This document shows positions 61,769 through 64,000 of a DNA stretch of 64,000 nt, piece after piece. Every line of letters starts with the position of its first letter. The stretch's first letter is position 1. The notes below the pieces were generated by a model. It had not been told where the DNA came from and did not search any database. It saw only the letters and a program-made list of their open reading frames with translations. Source of the stretch: Paracoccaceae bacterium. Its GTDB lineage: Bacteria > Pseudomonadota > Alphaproteobacteria > Rhodobacterales > Rhodobacteraceae. The stretch covers positions 19,768-83,767 of the forward strand of contig JAIXZY010000054.1 of the NCBI GenBank assembly GCA_027489355.1, in the 5' to 3' direction. The translations under genes were made by a program, and so were the position numbers.

Positions 61769-61796
61769 AACGGCGGCCCCTTGGGACCGCCGTTTC
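61769..61796. terminator. Bidirectional terminator between the IGHNGGP gene and carD
   Basis: AACGGCGG and CCGCCGTT arms with CCC and GGG extending the stem, followed by TTT on the plus strand and GTCGTTTG on the minus strand. Placed between two convergent genes. Confidence 0.65.
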
Positions 61797-61816
61797 TGCA
61801 TTCCATGCCAGACAGA

Positions 61817-62326
61817 TCAGGCCGCGCGGCCGACGAGGACCGAGTCCACCTGCTTCGCAGCCCCAGCCTCATCGACACCAGACACAGCCGCGACTTCGCG
61901 GGTCAGGCGTTCCAGGGCGGCCTCGTAGAGCTGCCGCTCGGAGTACGACTGCTCGCGCTGGTCGTCGGTGCGGTGCAGGTCGCGGACCACCTCGGCGATC
62001 GACAGAAGGTCGCCCGAGTTGATCTTCTGTTCGTATTCCTGGGCGCGGCGCGACCACATCGCGCGCTTGACCTTGGCCTTGCCCTTCAGCGTGTCGAGCG
62101 CCTTGGTCACGACGTCGGGAGCCGACAGCGCGCGCATGCCGATTTCCACCGCCTTGTGGGTGGGGACGCGCAGGGTCATCTTGTCCTTCTCGAAGGAGAT
62201 GACGAAAAGCTCCAGCTGAATCCCGGCGATCTGCTGTTCTTCGATCGAGATGATCTTGCCGACGCCGTGCGCCGGGTAGACCACGAAATCGTTCGGGCGG
62301 AATTCAGGCTTCTTCGACTTGGTCAT
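61817..62326 (-). CDS. carD: CarD/CdnL-family transcription regulator
   Basis: 169 residues. CarD-type proteins bind the RNA polymerase beta subunit and stabilise open promoter complexes, often at rRNA and growth genes. N-terminal RNA-polymerase-interaction domain (FRPNDFVVYPAHGVGKIISI, LFVISFEKDKMTLRVPTHKA) and helical DNA-binding C-terminus (VKRAMWSRRAQEYEQKINSG, YSERQLYEAALERLTREVAA). A palindrome CCTGAACC-CC-GGTTCAGG at 62376-62393 lies in its leader. The long gap to fdxA suggests its own promoter. Confidence 0.92.
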   Translation of the reverse strand: MTKSKKPEFRPNDFVVYPAHGVGKIISIEEQQIAGIQLELFVISFEKDKMTLRVPTHKAVEIGMRALSAPDVVTKALDTLKGKAKVKRAMWSRRAQEYEQKINSGDLLSIAEVVRDLHRTDDQREQSYSERQLYEAALERLTREVAAVSGVDEAGAAKQVDSVLVGRAA

Positions 62327-62375
62327 TCACAGGTCCCCAGAAGGGATGCCCTTCCGCGACAAAGACCCCGCGCGC

Positions 62376-62393
62376 CCTGAACCCCGGTTCAGG
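62376..62393. promoter_or_regulatory. Palindrome in the carD leader
   Basis: Perfect CCTGAACC-CC-GGTTCAGG, 50 bases before the carD ATG. Could be an operator or an mRNA hairpin; no known regulator matches in my memory. Confidence 0.4.
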
Positions 62394-62613
62394 CGAGTGG
62401 AGCTGGATTGTCACAATGATTTTTGGCCCGGGAGCTACCCCTAAGCCTTCGGTCAGGCATCCGTGCTTACTTTGTAAACGAACGATAACACAAAACGCGC
62501 CTGATTCCAACTGCCGCGAAACCCGCCAGTTCAGGATTAAAGCCTTGTTCTGATTTCACTTTACGCGGTGTAACCGATTCGTGGCCACGGATATGCCCGA
62601 ATCGCATACGTCC

Positions 62614-62952
62614 TCAGCCGCCCGTGCCGGGGGCCTCGGAGAAGTACTTTTCCCGTTTGCCCGTCTCGCCGTCACGTTCCTCGTAGCCGGGCAGCGGGTC
62701 CTTCTTGGTCACGATCACCGGCCACTGGACGGCGTATTTCCTGTTGAAGGAAACCCATTCCTCCATGTCCGGTTCCGTGTCCGGGCGAATTGCGTCGGCG
62801 GGGCATTCCGGCTCGCAGACGCCGCAGTCGATGCATTCATCCGGATGGATGACCAGCATGTTCTCGCCCTCGTAGAAGCAGTCGACCGGGCAGACCTCGA
62901 CGCAGTCGGTGTATTTGCAGGCGATGCAGTTGTCGATGACGACGTAGGTCAT
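62614..62952 (-). CDS. fdxA: Seven-iron ferredoxin FdxA
   Basis: Cytoplasmic electron carrier of 112 residues with one 3Fe-4S and one 4Fe-4S cluster: [18 protein letters not shown] near residues 9-26 and [16 protein letters not shown] near 40-55. The C-terminal extension ([20 protein letters not shown]) is typical of the FdxA/FdII type. Order with S4 protein, helicase and carD is conserved in Rhodobacterales from memory. Confidence 0.94.
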   Translation of the reverse strand: MTYVVIDNCIACKYTDCVEVCPVDCFYEGENMLVIHPDECIDCGVCEPECPADAIRPDTEPDMEEWVSFNRKYAVQWPVIVTKKDPLPGYEERDGETGKREKYFSEAPGTGG

Positions 62953-63004
62953 GGGCGTGCTCTGGTGCGAAAGGTTTGACTGCTAGCTAGAGCAGGTGGC
63001 CGGA

Positions 63005-63325
63005 TCATTCAAGCGGGTCCGCGCCGGTCTGGGGATCAAGATCGACATAGAGGCCCTGCGCCTCGGTCGCCGGGCCGCGCCTTTGGCCAAGGGCGGTGAT
63101 GCGGACAAGGCGGATGCGGGACCCTTGCGGGAAGGTGAGCGTGTCGCCTTCAGCGACGTCGCGTCCGGGGCGGGTGACGCGGGTTCCGTTCACGCGGACG
63201 GACCCCGCCTCGATCACGTCGGCGGCGAGGCCGCGCGATTTGAAGAACCGCGCCTGCCAGAGCCATTTGTCCAGCCGCAGTTTCGCGCTGGCATTGGGGT
63301 CGGGCCTACCGGACGGCCCGGCCAA
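63005..63325 (-). CDS. S4-domain RNA-binding protein (Hsp15-like)
   Basis: 106 residues with an S4 RNA-binding domain: LRLDKWLWQARFFKSRGLAA, then IEAGSVRVNGTRVTRPGRDV, as in Hsp15, which binds stalled 50S subunits. The start is a TTG at 63325 directly after the TGA of the helicase gene (TGATTG), with AAGG upstream inside that gene; this suggests coupling by stop-restart. The first Met-like alternative would lose part of the domain. Confidence 0.85.
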   Translation of the reverse strand: MAGPSGRPDPNASAKLRLDKWLWQARFFKSRGLAADVIEAGSVRVNGTRVTRPGRDVAEGDTLTFPQGSRIRLVRITALGQRRGPATEAQGLYVDLDPQTGADPLE

Positions 63326-64000
63326 TCAGACCTTGCCCTTGAGTGCCAGCAGCGCGGCGAAGGGGTTGTCGGGGTCGATAGGCTTTTCCTGCCGCGGCGG
63401 GCGCGCCTCGAACGACTTCTGCCGGTCCTCGCGCGGAGGCTTGCCGCCCTTGCGGTCGTCGCGGCGGTCGGGACGGTCGCCCTTGGGGCGGTCGTGCTTC
63501 GGCCCGTCGTGGCGCGGGCGGTCGCCCTGCGGACGCTCCCCCTGGCCTTCGCGCTTCGGCCGGTCGCCCTGCGGGCGGTCGCCGCGGGGGGCGCGCTGGC
63601 CTTCGCCGTCCTTCCGCTCGGGCCGGGGGCCGCGTTCGGGGCGCTGGTGGCGGGGTTTGGGCGCCCAGGTGAAGGTATAGTAGGCCTCCATCTCGGGTGC
63701 CGCCTCCGGTTCCGGCTCGGCCACGGGGGCAAGGATCGAGACTTCCTCGGGGATCGGCACGCCCGCGGCGATGGCGGCGGCGGCTTCTTCGGAGATCTCG
63801 GGGGCCTTCGGCGCCTCGGCCTTCACCTTGGGACGTTCGGCCTTTTCGCCCTTGTAGCCCAGGCCGCCCATCAGGTCGGCGAACTGGTCAAGGGTCATGC
63901 CGGTGATCGACAGCATGTCGGGCGTGGCCTCGAACCCGGCGCGGCTATCCTTCTGGCGCAGGATGTCGGCCAGGCGTTCCAGCATGTCGATGCGGATCGC
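63326..64000 (-). CDS. C-terminal tail of a large helicase-related protein (runs off the right edge)
   Basis: The last ~224 residues of a longer protein; the frame is open to the window edge. Only a regulatory tail is visible: a helical segment (MLERLADILRQKDSRAGFEA, then MTLDQFADLMGGLGYKG), an acidic Ala/Glu stretch, and a long low-complexity basic region with repeated GDRP and RP units. From memory a SUV3-like DEAD/DEAH helicase occupies this place before the S4 gene in Rhodobacterales, and such tails bind RNA. No helicase motif is in the window, so the identity rests on context. Confidence 0.6.
   Translation of the reverse strand, partial: AIRIDMLERLADILRQKDSRAGFEATPDMLSITGMTLDQFADLMGGLGYKGEKAERPKVKAEAPKAPEISEEAAAAIAAGVPIPEEVSILAPVAEPEPEAAPEMEAYYTFTWAPKPRHQRPERGPRPERKDGEGQRAPRGDRPQGDRPKREGQGERPQGDRPRHDGPKHDRPKGDRPDRRDDRKGGKPPREDRQKSFEARPPRQEKPIDPDNPFAALLALKGKV

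Overview
The window comes from a high-GC alphaproteobacterium, most likely of the Rhodobacterales (Rhodobacter/Paracoccus relatives). The evidence is the overall base composition, a PmtA-type phosphatidylethanolamine methyltransferase beside pssA and psd, hdaA next to ppk1, the helicase/S4/fdxA/carD order at the right edge, several small protein families I know from that order (DUF6476, MmcB, IGHNGGP proteins), and many short palindromic repeats between genes. It is chromosomal, mostly housekeeping, with accessory cell-surface genes at both ends. I saw no tRNA or rRNA gene, CRISPR array, insertion sequence or phage.

Layout. 1-5.1 kb: housekeeping genes (aspartate aminotransferase, sdhE, a MarR/LdtR-like regulator, DUF1178, Nudix), then a tightly overlapping run of periplasmic glutathione peroxidase, HDAC-like deacetylase and thpR. 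5.2-14.5 kb: a nonulosonic (sialic) acid locus with neuB, a KpsS-like transferase, an RgpF-like protein, neuC and two GT30 (Kdo-transferase family) genes on the plus strand. It faces a convergent neuA-SDR-Gfo/Idh operon. 14.6-21.4 kb: a minus-strand unit in which a complete polyamine-type ABC importer (potABCD-like) sits between two amidase genes. 21.5-24.6 kb: DUF6476 and a hybrid histidine kinase, divergent from an RluA-family pseudouridine synthase with overlapping 5' ends. 24.6-26 kb: a highly structured intergenic region with a tiny leader ORF, a YjhX-family toxin and a DUF4189 protein.

26-32 kb: kup, rpoH and the phospholipid set psd-pssA-pmtA (CDP-diacylglycerol to phosphatidylserine to phosphatidylethanolamine to its methylated derivatives). 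32-41 kb: an M3 oligopeptidase, host-attachment family protein, mmcB, and the operon perM-like/hdaA/ppk1 with a candidate Pho box before ppk1. 40.6-43.7 kb: PepSY, cytochrome b561 and a membrane-anchored LuxR-type protein, then an orphan pair of glycerol/sugar ABC permeases bracketed by two copies of one palindromic repeat. 43.9-55.8 kb: proS, oxidoreductases, ThuA, hemolysin III, a low-GC lipoprotein, parE, an epimerase, a GST, ppk2 with a perfect FNR-type box, and a MATE exporter. 55.8-60.4 kb: a capsule cluster (kpsC, a Wza-like exporter, kpsS). 60.4-64 kb: ribE, an IGHNGGP protein, carD, fdxA, an S4 protein and the tail of a large helicase.

Main themes: (1) surface glycans built from CMP-activated keto-sugars, with nonulosonate synthesis, four or five Kdo-transferase-like glycosyltransferases and capsule export but no classical sialyltransferase; (2) two polyphosphate kinases with apparently different control, phosphate for ppk1 and oxygen for ppk2; (3) several families of short palindromes and paired hairpins that sit directly after, or across, stop codons.
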